NCBI GenBank assembly: GCA_024516035.1
Contig: CM044961.1
Location: 742,020-806,019, forward strand
Source: Bactericera cockerelli
Lineage: Eukaryota > Arthropoda > Insecta > Hemiptera > Triozidae
DNA length: 64,000 nucleotides
Direction: 5' to 3'
Shown: piece after piece, positions 1-11,690 of the stretch
Layout of the letters: each line of letters begins with the position of its first letter
Numbering within the stretch: the first letter of the stretch is position 1
The notes under the pieces: model-generated
Databases searched by the model: none
Told to the model about the DNA's origin: nothing
Seen by the model: the letters and a program-made list of their open reading frames with translations, nothing else
Position numbers and translations under genes: made by a program

Positions 1-39
1 TTGTAGGTAGGTAGGTAGGTAGCTGCTTTAAACAAACAT

Positions 40-252
40 GCCAGCGTCGATGGCGCGTTGAATGCACCGGTTCTCGTAAGATCACTGTAGTTAAGCAATG
101 TCCAGCGAGGTGAATACTTCGTGATGCTGGCATTCCGGCCCAACCTACCCTGGGAGAGGTTAATGTGGGTAGCAAGTTTGTGAGTTTCCTGCGAATGGAG
201 GGTAACACCCCCTTCGTGATATGACCATGCAGTTGAAAGCGACGTTAAACCA
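40..252 (+). mobile_element. 5S rRNA-derived SINE (family C), copy at left edge
   Basis: Starts GCCAGCGTCGATGGCGCGTT, continues TTGAATGCACCGGTTCTCGT and GTTAAGCAATGTCCAGCG, which align with the 5' two-thirds of arthropod 5S rRNA. The body has GGTTAATGTGGGTAGCA and ends CGACGTTAAACC. Confidence 0.88.
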
Positions 253-329
253 TTAAAAATATCATTACAAAAAAAAAAAAAAAAAACAGTCAACCAAAAC
301 ATGATCCTCTAATTACTATTCTGAACACC

Positions 330-440
330 GTGCACTTGTAGTCAAGTGGTTAACGCGCTAGTCTGGTAATCCAGGTGGTGTAGGGATCCGTTGGTTCAAA
401 TCGCACCCAGTGCATGAATTTTTCCTCATTATTTGAGTTA
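330..440 (+). mobile_element. tRNA-type SINE (family A), 5' half
   Basis: GTGCACTTGTAGTCAAGTGG head, CTAGTCTGGTAATCCAGGTG, GGTTCAAATCGCACCCAGTG; tail region lost. Confidence 0.8.
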
Positions 441-639
441 ATATAAATTCGAATTAGAGGGGAATACTAAATTTGAGTTTAGTATTCCTCTCTAAACATC
501 TAAAAAGTGACCGCCATGTTATCGTACCTGGAGCAGGTAGGGAAGTAAGTGGAACAGATGGTAACGTTGCAGAATCTATGCAGTGGTAGAGCTAACAGAT
601 TGTGGAAAGTATGTGGATGAGAAACATTCAAAGAAGAGA

Positions 640-1045
640 AGAAATAAAGAGAGAGAGAGATAAGAAGAAATAAAGAGAGAGAGAGGAGAGAGATTGAGAG
701 ACATGAAGAGAGAGAGAGAGGGAGAGAGAAAGATAAAAAGAGAAAGAGACAGAATTATAAAGATGAAATGAAGAAAGAAAGAGATACATATAAAGATAAA
801 GATAAAGAAAAAGAGAGAGAGAGAAAAATGAAAAAGAGAAATGAAAATAATTGAGAAAGAAAGGAATAGAGAGATATGGAAAAAAGAAAGAAAGAGATAG
901 AGAGATTCATAGAATAGAAAAGAGATAGAATTTGAGGGATGGAATGTAATAAGAAAGAAAAAGAGAGAGAGAAAAAAGAATATAAAGAAAGAAAAAGACA
1001 GAAAAATAAAGAGATAGATATAAAAGGAGAGAGATAGCATACAAA
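640..1045. repeat. GA-rich purine tract
   Basis: AGAGAGAG, AAGAAAGA and AAAGAGAGA interspersed; open frames here are low-complexity artefacts. Confidence 0.95.
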
Positions 1046-1504
1046 GGGAAAAGTCTCCCTTGAAAACTAATAAAAGATAATAAAGTTGTTCAAGCTTTTC
1101 TAATATGAGCATCATAACTCCATCAATGTATTGTGCAGGATTTTATTAACATGTATTCAACTACACACATACAATTTGTATTGTAAAAAAATTGTATTGT
1201 ATATAATTTGTGTAAAAAAAAAACATGAAATTAAGATCCATACAGGGTGGTAATAGTGCCCAAGGCATTATGTATCCACCTGTATGGTGCCCTAGCAAGA
1301 ACCCTGTACTTAGTCGCCACTATGGTTTTTGTAAATGGCTGAAGTCTTATTAAATTTGTAACTTTTAAAACTTTTAAAAAATTGTTTCGACAAGGACTTC
1401 GATTGTTAAAGACCTCTCTAATAGTTATAGTTTAGTAGAATAGTCAAATTTTATAAATATTTTATATTTTGTAAAAAAGAAATATAGTTTAAGTTAAGGT
1501 ATGA

Positions 1505-1645
1505 CATCTGTGTTAATCACTTTCGTGATATCACAACTACGCAAACTCGCTTTACTAAATCTACGCTGAAACCGGGACTTAAACCACCGACCTCCAGGTT
1601 ACAAGTCCGCCGCCTTATCGATCAAGCTACTGAGGTGCATAACTG
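1505..1645 (-). mobile_element. tRNA-type SINE (family D)
   Basis: GTTAATCACTTTCGTGATATC, AAACTCGCTTTACTAAATCT, AAACCGGGACTTAAACCACC and CGCCTTATCGATCAAGCTAC. Confidence 0.85.
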
Positions 1646-1789
1646 CACACTGAAGTTAAAAAAGAAATAAATAAAAAAGAAAAAATAAAGAGATTTGATC
1701 TATGTACATTAATTAAAATCAACAATTTTGCACTTTTCTATAGAATAGTGTTTGAAATAATTGTATCTCGATATTGTTCTTTTCATCAT

Positions 1790-2060
1790 AGGGTTGCTAT
1801 CGTCATCGTGAACGATGGTAGCCAGACAGTGGAGGAATGACTCAGCACTTCTACCACTGTCTTTACAAGGAGGCTAACAATTGACAAGGGCTCCCAGAAC
1901 CAAGCCAATGCTGGTCTACTCCCTGTTCATAGTCCCCCAGCCAGACTGCTGGTCTACTCCTGTTTATAGTCCCCCAGCCAGACAGATTTATCTTTTATGT
2001 ACTTGATACTGTAAACTATCCTCAATTCGAGGATATCAATATCTAATAAATAAATAATCA
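1790..2060 (+). other. Possible LINE 3' end with local duplication
   Basis: CTGGTCTACTCC..GTTCATAGTCCCCCAGCCAGAC occurs twice (1911-1945, 1950-1983), followed by ATACTGTAAACTATCCTCAA and TAATAAATAAATAA, which looks like a LINE 3' end. Not firmly assigned. Confidence 0.4.
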
Positions 2061-2217
2061 AATATGCATTGAATAAAAAAATCCTCTCTTAGTATTTTAC
2101 ATAAATTGCTAAAACAACAATTGGTACGAAAATTGGAGCCAGTTGTTTCGCAGTTTTGCTGATTAGTATATAGATTTCATATATTTATCTATTATTGAAA
2201 TGATACTCGATCGTATA

Positions 2218-3078
2218 CAGGGTGGGGCAAAAGTCTGGAAACCCCTGAATAACTTTCGAATGGCTTCTTCGGTAAAATTAAAATTTTGTAAGGTAAACCG
2301 GGCTAATAAGAACTTCTTTTAGAGTCGGGTCGATTTTTGTTACCGGCCCCCATGTCGGGGCCAGGGGGGCCAACTTCATTTTTTTAAATACGAACCCCCA
2401 CCTTGCGATACATTTTTGAAAAGGTCTTTAAATAAGAAATACATTGGTGCAAATTTTATTTTTTTAATATTACTTGTTTGCAAATGGCGTCCAACTTTGT
2501 GTATGCAGTAAAGTCTGGAAACCCCTGAATATCTTTCGAAATAGCTTTCTCAGTAAATTTAAAATTGTGTACGGTAATCCGTGGTAATTAGACCTTATAT
2601 TAGAATGGGACCGATTTTTTTTTACCGGCCCCCATGTCGGGGTCAGGGAGCCCAACTTCATTTTTTTAAATACGCCCCACCTTGCGATACATTTTTGGAA
2701 AGGTATAATTACCCCGACTTACCGTGCATAGTTTTAAATTTACTGAGAAAGTCCTTTCAAAAGATATTCAGGGGGTTCCAGACTTTACTGCATACACAAA
2801 GTTGGACGCCATTTGCAAACAGTTAATATTAAAAAAATAAATTTTGCACCAATGTATTTCTTATTTAAAGACCTTTCTAAAAATGTATCGCAAGGTGGGG
2901 GTTCGTATTTAAAAAAATGAAGTTGCCCCCCCTGGCCCCGACATGGGGGCCGGTAACAAAAATCGACCCCACTCTAAAAGAAGGTCTTATTAGCCCGGTT
3001 TACCTTACAAAATTTTAATTTTACCGAAGAAGCCATTCGAAAGTTATTCAGGGGTTTCCAGACTTTTGCCCCACCCTG
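2218..3078. mobile_element. Nested foldback element, TA-flanked, CAGGGTGGGGC termini
   Basis: 861 bp, palindromic almost throughout: outer arms about 2218-2505 and 2790-3078, inner inverted pair about 2510-2620 and 2690-2787. Both outer and inner arms begin with the same AAAGTCTGGAAACCCCTGAA sequence, so it looks like a duplicated or self-inserted unit. TA lies at 2216-2217 and 3079-3080. Non-coding; short frames in it are shadows. Confidence 0.9.
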
Positions 3079-3112
3079 TATATATGTACTCGTACATGAA
3101 AAAGGTGTATAC

Positions 3113-3330
3113 GTGCATTGGGAGTGAAGTGGTTAAGGCGCTAGTCTGGTAATCTAGGTAGCGTAGGGATCCGTTGGTTCGAATCCCAACCAGTGCACGA
3201 ATTTTTCCTCATTTATTTGATTTTGTGACCACATAATAATTAACCTCGCCTGGTGGTTACCTTCCACTAGAGAATGTTGTTAATATTATTTGACCTAATA
3301 ATGATGAACTGACGTAACCGCTTGAAAGTC
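3113..3330 (+). mobile_element. SINE family A
   Basis: GTAGGGATCCGTTGGTTCGA, TGTGACCACATAATAATTAA and CTCGCCTGGTGGTTACCTTC. Confidence 0.85.
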
Positions 3331-4152
3331 ACCTTGAACGAGTGTTATTATTATTATAAATAAAGTAAATAGATTCTATAGATTTATTATTGAAATGATA
3401 TTCTTACATGTAGGTATATGAAAAAGGTTTGAAAAAAAGGAATCTCCTATAAAATGAGGTTAGTTTTCTTTCTCCTTACAAAATATCTTTTCCATCAGCT
3501 ATTTCCAAACTTCAAACTTACTTTAGAACAAATAAAATATTTCTTCGTGGAAAATTCATTCTAGGTACGTGGGCCTCCGTTATGAGAAATCAATTGTTCT
3601 AAATTTAGAGCCTCTAAAGAGCCTCTAGGCAGTCTAGGCTCTCCTGTAATGGCGAAAAGTTTTGCAGTCTATAAAAAGAAGAAACTTCGAGACCATTATT
3701 GCAAACAGGGTAAGAACAAAGAAGGTAGGATCAGGGTTGATTAAAGGGGCTGCAATTTTTTTTTCTTTTCTTTTATCGACACCTTAAGAACTACTAATCT
3801 TTAAAATGAGGTAACACCCGTTCTGTTTGTTGATGACATTATTTTGTATAAAAAATACATGGTAACCTTGAAAAATAAATTAGACAGATTGACAGACAGT
3901 CGGCCCCATGTCCCAAGAAATCTGAGAACGGCCCTGATATTACAGAGGTAGGTAGGAGCCATTAATATAGCTGCCCTAATGAATATTGGACAGACTTAAG
4001 TGCCGCTGGAAACAGCGGGAGAAATTCTTGATGATAAAGGCGCTTAAAGAAAGGTTATAAAGTAATGGTTCCTATACAGGGTGTTTTTGAAATATGAAAA
4101 CTATTTCCACGCCAGCCTCCGTGGCGTAAAAAATAATGATAATAACAATAAT

Positions 4153-4362
4153 AAAACTCTCAAGTGGAAGGTAAACCACCAAGCGAGGTTATTGCTCAAA
4201 ACATTTTCTACCCCCTAACCCTCAGAGTCTTGTTAATACGTGGTCAGAAACTCTAATGAGGAAAAATTCATCCAATTTTTGGGATTCAAAGCAACATTCA
4301 TTCGAACCCACAACCTCCGGGTTGCAAACCAATGCTCTTAACCACTGAGCCACAGATAGTCA
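4153..4362 (-). mobile_element. SINE with family A tail and a different tRNA head
   Basis: Tail GGTAAACCACCAAGCGAGGT...CCCTCAGAGTCTTG as in family A, but the head, read on the minus strand, is GTGGCTCAGTGGTTAAGAGC with GTTGCAACCCGGAGGTTGTG-like anticodon and T arms. Confidence 0.75.
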
Positions 4363-4892
4363 GGTGGATAAAATAGAATTATTCTAGAATGAACATGAAT
4401 CTAAAGTTCTCCCACTCAAAACAATATCTCGAAGAACAAACAACGATTTATTAAATAAGTTTTGCCAGTTGAATGATAATAATAATAAATTTATGGTATA
4501 AGAAGGTAGAAAACTTTTGGCTGTCTTCTGTAACTGCTGTATAAATGTATATATCTGTATTTATATATATATTATATATATTACAAAAGTATATTGTAAC
4601 TTTATAAATTAAAAGTAGATATAAATTAGGTATCTAGAACAATTTGAACGTTGAATAATGAGTATTTCTATAATGAGAACAAGGTCATGTTCCATTTTTT
4701 GGGAACTAACTTGTTATATATCGTCTGCATGATTTTTCTATTATAAAAGCTAAAAAACAGTGTTGTTGTTGCTCTTAAAAAAAAACACTGTTTACGCACA
4801 GAAATTCTGCTGCAATTTCGTAATAAGGATGTCAAGGTTCGGAAGGACATTGTAAATAGGCTAAATGACTTGGAAATGGCCATATAAACAAA

Positions 4893-5012
4893 TCTCAGTG
4901 GTAAAATACTCGCTTGACATGAGTGGTAAAATACTCGCTTGACATGCGGAAGGTCCCAGGTTCGAACCTCAAAGAAGACAAAATAATGTCATCAAAATTT
5001 GGTTAGACTTGA
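4893..5012 (+). mobile_element. SINE family B head with internal duplication
   Basis: AGTGGTAAAATACTCGCTTGACATG occurs twice (4899-4923, 4922-4946 approx), then GAAGGTCCCAGGTTCGAACC. Confidence 0.72.
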
Positions 5013-5299
5013 TCCAGCACGTCGATATGGAAATAATTGTATTTTACTTCTCACCCTTCATTAATCATTAATAAAAGAAAAGTGAGAAGTTGTACTTGAT
5101 GTACAATTATATATTATAAATAAAAATTTATGCACATAAATAAAATTGTACATAAATATAAATGAAATTTTCTAAATGTTAACGGTAAGTGGAGGAAAAC
5201 AATGAATAAAAATACATATAAACTCTGTTTTGTGTTAATATAGGCCGGCTGGTGCGTTACTCTTGACGAGAGCTCGCCTCCCGGTGAGCTTGATCAGAA

Positions 5300-5380
5300 C
5301 ATCAAAGGGGAGGCAAGCTCCGAGACAGACCACAAACGTCTACAGGAGCTGTTGTTTCATGGTTACGAAGTAAAAAAAAC
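5300..5380 (+). mobile_element. SINE family B tail fragment
   Basis: AGGGGAGGCAAGCTCCGAGA and ACAGACCACAAACGTCTACA. Confidence 0.65.
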
Positions 5381-5514
5381 GGCTGTGAAACAATCATCTT
5401 TTAATAATCATTCCGTGTTCGTGAGATAGGTTTGATACCTAAATCACGGTGGTGAGAGGATTATATGGACGCCCAGATTCAGTGCCTAGGCTCCTTTCAT
5501 GGCCAATGACTCTA

Positions 5515-5605
5515 TTTGGTTTTAACGTCCTGACTTGAGGTAGACAGGACGGAAGTTTTACCCTCCATTCGCTGGGAATCGTACCAGCTGCCCACATTAA
5601 CCTAA
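5515..5605 (-). mobile_element. SINE family F fragment
   Basis: GGTTTTAACGTCCTGACTTG and TACCCTCCATTCGCTGGGAA. Confidence 0.65.
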
Positions 5606-5896
5606 GGATTTTTTAAGGAGAAGGAAGTTGATAGATTTTAAGAATGCTTTTAGTGACTCTACTCCACTGATGGAATTCGTTGAGGATGGTTATAGGTCAA
5701 AGAGAAGGAGGATTTATTGATAAATTTAGTACGTATTTTATCGGTTTAATAATCATCATAAATTTAAGAAGAAACACATGGATCTCCCTAGTATATCCCA
5801 ATAAACTTTATTGGTGTATTCAATTTTGCTATCAAAGGAAAGAGAGGTTTTAGTGTTTGGCACTTAAAATATTTATGATGTAATAACACTAATAAC

Positions 5897-6016
5897 ATGC
5901 AAGACGTATTGGACCTCGTGAACCAATCGGACAACGCTATGGGGGACATGTTGAAAGATTACTCAAAGGTCAAGGGGCTCTTGATTCGGACTGAAAGGGT
6001 TAAATACCGAGGCTAG
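5897..6016 (+). CDS. Small unrecognised ORF with protein-like composition
   Basis: 39 codons, MQDVLDLVNQSDNAMGDMLK continuing DYSKVKGLLIRTERVKYRG. Amphipathic, balanced charged composition unlike the AT-rich surroundings, with GC-richer codons. No homolog recognised; could be an exon or a gene relic. No convincing splice sites. Confidence 0.25.
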   Translation: MQDVLDLVNQSDNAMGDMLKDYSKVKGLLIRTERVKYRG

Positions 6017-6661
6017 GCGAGGGCAGCCGAGCGCGAGAGTGTACTAACGAAACACTCCCTTCTCTCCCATTCATACCTCTCCCAGTAAAACATCCTCTCA
6101 CACATCTAACCAGACATTGTATCACCCTTCTCAGGAAGCCAAAGCCCCTCTTAATTCCCAAATCATATCTATTCTCTCCCATTTGACCATCGTATGAACA
6201 AAACCAATACCTTGTCCACTCTCAAACAATGGCCCGTATTCATTCATTCCGTTACCTTACACTCTGCCGCGCTGTCTCTTTCTTTGTATTGGCGTTCTTC
6301 ACACCTCGGCTGTTGTGTTTGTTAAAAAGCTTTTCTTAGCGAAATTCGAACTGATTGCTTCAGTTGGTATTCATGAACTTTTGAGAGCTATTGCTTTTCT
6401 TTATAAGCAAAAGCAAAAGTTTTTAATTTTTTGGAAATAAATGGTACATGGATATTGGATACTCATAAAGCTGACTTTTTCTTTTTATTAACAGCTCCGC
6501 TAACATAAACATGAGCCAATTATTGCTTTTGTGCAAAAGAAAATTCTTATGAATATGAAAAAGAGCAACTCTTTCTTCTACTTTTTCCTTCAGACCTTTT
6601 TCTCTTCAATATTGCTTTTGCTCACTAGCAATATCTTCTGTTCTTATGAATATGGCCCAAT

Positions 6662-7335
6662 GGCTATGTATGAGTTCGGTGCGGAAAATAAAAAAATGTA
6701 TGAGTTCGGTGCCGCCTAAAAAAGGTCATGTATGAATTCGGTGCCGCCTAAAAAAGGTCATGTATGAATTCGGTGCCCTGGTACTTGCCCTGATGATCAG
6801 GTAATTATAGTATTTTTTTCCTTATAGGCATGGCCGTCATTGTATTTTACCTAACCCTACTATAAACCCAAGGCATGGCCTTCATTGTATTTTACCTAAC
6901 CCTACTATAAACCCAAGGCATGGCCTTCATTGTATTTTACCTAACCCTACTATAAACCCAAGGCATGGCCGTCATTGTATTTTACCTAACCCTACTATAA
7001 ACCCAAGGCATGGCCTTCATTGTATTTTACCTAACCCTACTATAAATTCAAGGCATGGCCTTCATTGTATTTTACCTAACCCTACTATAAACCCAAGGTA
7101 TGGCCTTCAAGGAGGAAATGGACAGTCTTGCTGAATGTAACTATCTACAAAATAATCTACTAACTTAATAACAGCAAGATGACTGTTAACAAGCAACTAG
7201 TACATTATAAACAAACAATCAATTTATAAGTCATTAAGACCGCACCGAACTCATACATCACCTTTTTTAGGCGGCACCGAATTCATACATGCGAAAAAGG
7301 TGCGGGCAATCTTCGCACCGAACTCCCCTATTGCC
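6662..7335 (+). mobile_element. Foldback DNA element with internal 46-bp minisatellite (copy 1)
   Basis: 674 bp, termini GGCTATGTATGAGTTCGGTG and (inverted) GGCAATAGGGGAGTTCGGTG, with subterminal inverted copies of ATGTATGAATTCGGTGCCGC and an 8-bp target duplication GGCCCAAT (6654-6661, 7336-7343). Inside are about six tandem 46-bp units with GGCATGGCCTTCATTG and ACCTAACCCTACTATAAA (6830-7115). An 8-bp TSD fits hAT/P/Merlin-type transposition. No coding. Confidence 0.92.
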
Positions 7336-7343
7336 GGCCCAAT

Positions 7344-9290
7344 ACCTCTCCTTTCTTAAGAACTTCATTCTACCTCTAGTTACCTCTCCAGGCTATCTAT
7401 CTACCCCGGAAAACAAAAGACCATTTTCTAATCAAAAAATCTCTCCACCCAAAGTCCAATATTGAAGTCCCCAGTCGCAGATTTCATTTCTGAAAATCTG
7501 AGAACGAAAATTTCCCCGAAAGCAGAGGGGGAGGATTTGAGAGAGAGAGAGTGGGGGGAGAGGTTACGAGAGAGAGAGAGTGGGGGGAGAGGGAAATATA
7601 AAATCCCCTAGTGAATTGAGGAGTAATTCGTACTATGACTCATCAAAGGATATTTCAGAAGGAGAGACAAAATGCATAGGCCATTTATTTTTAGGAAAAG
7701 GCATTCATTTTGGTTTGAGTGAGACGTGATTTGTGAACTACAGTGTCTGCAGTATCTCTGATAGCTTAGTTTGCAGTCCTGTCTATTTTGTTATTTAATA
7801 ATAATGAATATTTGTTAAATATTTTTTTAAAACCATCTTTAATGAACTCGACCAGTGAGGTGGACTCACTGATGTCCTTTCTGAGAAGTTCCAATCTCCT
7901 TCACCTCATGTAGACCTTGAGAGGATCGGCACGAACGACCATATTAGTAATTGGTTAAAGTGCCTAAGTAAAAAAAAAAATGATAAGATTGAGAAGTTTT
8001 TTGTTTGATTTTTTCTTTTGACCATTAGTTACTTCATATTTCTATTATTTTTTTCTACATTCTTATTTATGGGCTGGATATTTATTTTGTCTTTTTTTTT
8101 CACCAGTCCATATTTTCTCTTTTTTCTCTCTCAATTTCTCTTGTCATATAATTTCAACTTTATGTACCCAGGTAGATAGGTTTTATACATATGTAAGTAC
8201 ATATTATATATTTTTTCAATTATTGCCTTCATTTTTCCATCTTCTCTTTTGTCTGAATCAATCAGGATTAAGTGCACCTAGCTTGTATTTTCCTTTGTCT
8301 GTCTGTTTGTCTCTTTTTTTAATCTCTGTTCTATAATATCTCAATTTCTGAGAGTCCTTTTTTCATTATGTTCCTTGTGTCATCTATTCAATACACTCTA
8401 TTCAATTTTTTCTAACAATCGACTCTTTTTCTTCATTTCCTGACTAATGTATCTCTCGAACAAAAAATTAAGAGTTCTCAGATTATTAGGAAATAATAAA
8501 CACTATTATTCTCCAGGTGTAGAAATGGACTTCACAGTTGGAAATCTGGCTTAAAAGAGGAAATAATAAAAATCAAATTGTTTGTTTTTGTCTTTAGAAA
8601 AGTAACACTGAGAGAGGATTTTAGTTTTTCTTTTTTCTATACCTAGTTCATTATTATTTAAATCTGCTTTCTTGAATTTATACCTACACATGCAGATAAT
8701 TGTTATATGAGTGATTATTTATTGATTTTATACGTAGCTATATTGATGATAATAATAAACGTTGAATATATTAACAACAACTGACATCTCATGATGTTTG
8801 CCTATAGACACAGTAGTACATAGTTTGGTGATTTTGAACAATAATAATGGTGGATGAATTTCTTTTTTTATGTTTTTTTTTTTTTTTTTGATGTTTTGTT
8901 CAGGTGTTCTTTTTATATAGATGGTTATGGATGATCTTGCAAGAACCTCTAACTGTTGGTGTCGTTATTTCTTTTAAAATGGATTTCGGAAGGTTAAAAT
9001 TTTTTTCTGAACTCTTCAAAAAAAATTGTCATTGCACCTCGTACACCAATCAGCAATCCGATCACTTTGATTTCTTTTATGTTAAAATTTTCTTTAAAAT
9101 AGGGTACACACTTACACAGGGTTCATAAATAGACTTTTCCTCCTCATCCACTTCTTTGGCTTGGTTACATCATTTTTCTGTCCGCACTGTTGGATCAATA
9201 ATAAAACCTTTGTCTCCTTTCCAGCACAGGATATCCAATTATCCACTCTCCGGTTGGAACCATGGTTGTACCTATGGATTTTTCGTCACA
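7344..9290. other. No gene seen
   Basis: AT-rich, with short GA runs (7530-7590) and a poly(T) at 8870-8890. Short frames lack coding character. Confidence 0.7.
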
Positions 9291-9299
9291 ACTATGTAA

Positions 9300-9500
9300 T
9301 TTATTTATTTACACTTTATTTTTTTATACAAAACAATCAACAATAAATTATTAACAGAGATAAAAAAAATTAACAATATTTTATAGAGTAATATATAGAA
9401 AAAAAATATTCAAATTATAATGTACAATTGTCTTGTAATCCGGGGCGAAGTTAATGCCTTAGACATTCTCTGCCACTTAACTAAAGCTGCAAAGCATCAC
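9300..9500 (-). mobile_element. LINE 3' UTR fragment
   Basis: Reverse complement matches 31935-32125: TTATTTACACTTTATTTTTT, AACAATAAATTATTAACAGA and TAATCCGGGGCGAAGTTAAT. Ends in AAATA repeats as LINE 3' ends do. No coding retained. Confidence 0.7.
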
Positions 9501-9559
9501 GTGTAAAATAATAATACATATTTTAAGTGTACCTATATATATTATAATATATAAAATTT

Positions 9560-10480
9560 ATATAGGTACACATAAAAATAAAAATGAAAAGAAACAAAAA
9601 ATTTCCAACACGTCCACTACCTTCTCTACATACATTCTAACTCAGAGGTTTCGGACATAATTCAAAGGTCAAAAGTCTAACTGCTCTCAAGGGTACAAAA
9701 TATTTCGTTAAAAAAAGAGGGGGGGGGGGGATGTAAAAAGGAAAAAAAAATGGAAAACAAATAAATTGGCGGGAACGAGCGTACAATAAATTTTGTTGGA
9801 CATTTTTCCCTCGCTCTGAGGGAGAAATATGGACTGCGAGGGAATTTTTCTCCGGCTAAAGGGAATTTGAAAGTCGAGGTGACGTTTAGTTGGGAATATT
9901 TTTATATTTTAATGAACATTATACGTCCTATTTAAAAAGTAGAGGTGTATAACACTCAGTATTTGCCCAAGAGAATTTTATTTAGATGATATACCCACTC
10001 TTTAGACTTTTAACTATAAAAAATACACTTTTTTACAGCATAACACCAGAAATGAGCTGAATGGGCTGTAAAACCTTGTTTCTTTCTTTTTCATTGCTTT
10101 TTATATTAAATTTAATTTTTTTTACATATTTTAAATTGCAAATAAATAAAAAGCACATGTTTTAAAATTAAAAATAAATGAAAAATACCTACTTCGGATT
10201 TTTGTGAAATTCAGTTGATATTTTGATTTTATTTTTGTTTTACCAAGAAATTGTGTGACTAAATTCGAGAAATATTTTTTTTTTTTAATTCTGTCTAACC
10301 TGGGATTCAAACACACTCTCTCTGTACCATGACCAAGAAGATTGTAAATAGTATAATAAACAATAGTACTATCTAGAAACTAGATAATAAAATTTAAAAA
10401 AGCTAATAATTTGTTAATTATTTCAAAATTTCAGGTGGGTTGCATCGACTTTTCGAGAACTAATAATACATAATGAGAAA
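9560..10480. other. No gene seen
   Basis: AT-rich with a short G-run at 9719-9730; nothing recognised. Confidence 0.6.
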
Positions 10481-10489
10481 AAATTGAAT

Positions 10490-11690
10490 GATCGAGGTAG
10501 AGAGAGAAAATTACATGCACAGGTAGAGAGAAAAAGCGATGACTAGAGACTGTTAAGAATAAAATTTAGAAAAAAGTAAGAGGTTTGAGAAAGAAAGAGA
10601 GGTTGACGGAGAAGGGGAGAAAATAGAGAGAAAGAGGAGGAAGAGGGATGAGAGAGAGAGAGAGAGATAAAAGAGAGAGAAAGAAAGAGAAAGGTGTGGC
10701 AGAATGCCAACACCACTTGAAAATTTTGTTCTCTAAGCCTTTTAACGGAAGAAACATTTGTAAAAATTGAAGTGAAGGAGACTGTTAAAAGAGGGGAGAG
10801 ATTTATTCCTCTCTGGAGAGAGAGAGAAAGAGATAATAAAAATAGTGGGAAAAATGAGAGGAGACAAAATTTAAGAGGCAGAAAGATACAGAAGAGACAA
10901 TGCAGAAAAAAGAGAATGAAAAATGAGGCGAGGGTGAGAAACATGAAGTGAAAGAGAGAGAGAGAGTAAGATATAGAGAGAAAGAGTTTCGTGGAAACAA
11001 ACAAGAGTAGCTAAAATTTAGGAGTCACAAAGATAAAGATAAAAGAAGAGTAGAGAGAAAGAGAAAAAGAAAGAAAAGGAGGAAGAGAAATAAATGAGAA
11101 AGAGACAGAGATAGAAAAAGAGGGTGAGAGAAAGAGAGTGAGATAAAATAAGAGAGAGAAAGTAAGAAAAAGAGAGAAAGAGATTCAAAGGTTCGTGGGA
11201 ACAAATGAGAGTAGCTAGAATTAAGGAGTCACAAGCCAGCGTCGATGGCATGTTGAATACACCGGTTCCCTTCAGAACACCGAAGTTAAGCGACATCCAG
11301 CGAGGTTAAGACTTGGATGGGTGACCATTCAAATTCTAATTCTCGTGACGCTGGCTTTTCCCGGCCCCACTCAGACTGGGTGAGGTCAATGTGAGTAGCA
11401 GGTTTGTGAGTTTCCTGCGAATGGAGGGTAAAACCCCCGTCGTGATATGACCATGGCAGTTGAAAGCGACGTTAAACCCCACTTAAAAAAAAAAAAAAAG
11501 GAGTCACAAAGATAAGGATGAACGAGGTAGAGAGAGAAAGAAAGAGAGACAAAGAAAGAAAAAGAAGAAGAGAAAGAGACAGAAAAAGATAAATTAAAAT
11601 AAGAGACTGAGAGACACAGAGAGAGAGAGAGGAAGAAAAAAAAGAGGGCGAGAGAAAGAGAGAGAAAGATATAGGGAAGAATTCTGCGGT
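10490..11690. repeat. GA-rich tract with a larger tandem unit, interrupted by a 5S-type SINE
   Basis: Two blocks share GTTTCGTGGAAACAAA..AGAGTAGCTA.AATT.AGGAGTCACAA (10985-11030 and 11187-11234), continuing AGATAAGGATGAACGAGGTA after the SINE (11235-11497). Confidence 0.92.
11235..11497 (+). mobile_element. 5S rRNA-derived SINE, best preserved head, with TSD
   Basis: Head contains ACACCGGTTCCCTTCAGAAC, ACCGAAGTTAAGCGAC and GGTTAAGACTTGGATGGGTG, the last matching the 5S rRNA internal-promoter box C region closely. Body with CTGGGTGAGGTCAATGTGAG; poly(A) tail. Flanked by AAGGAGTCACAA at 11223-11234 and 11498-11509. The parallel GA-rich repeat at about 11020 shows an unoccupied version of the target. 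Confidence 0.93.

Noticed and set aside
576..1115. Minus-strand 179-codon Leu/Ser/Phe-rich frame
   Set aside because: Low-complexity product of the GA-rich tract.
6841..7110. Interstitial telomere repeat (CCTAACCCTA)
   Set aside because: The motif occurs once per 46-bp unit rather than as tandem TTAGG; coincidental within the transposon minisatellite.
11235..11350. Genuine 5S rRNA gene
   Set aside because: 5S similarity is partial, with an inserted/deleted 3' third and a conserved unrelated body and A-tail; it is a SINE head.
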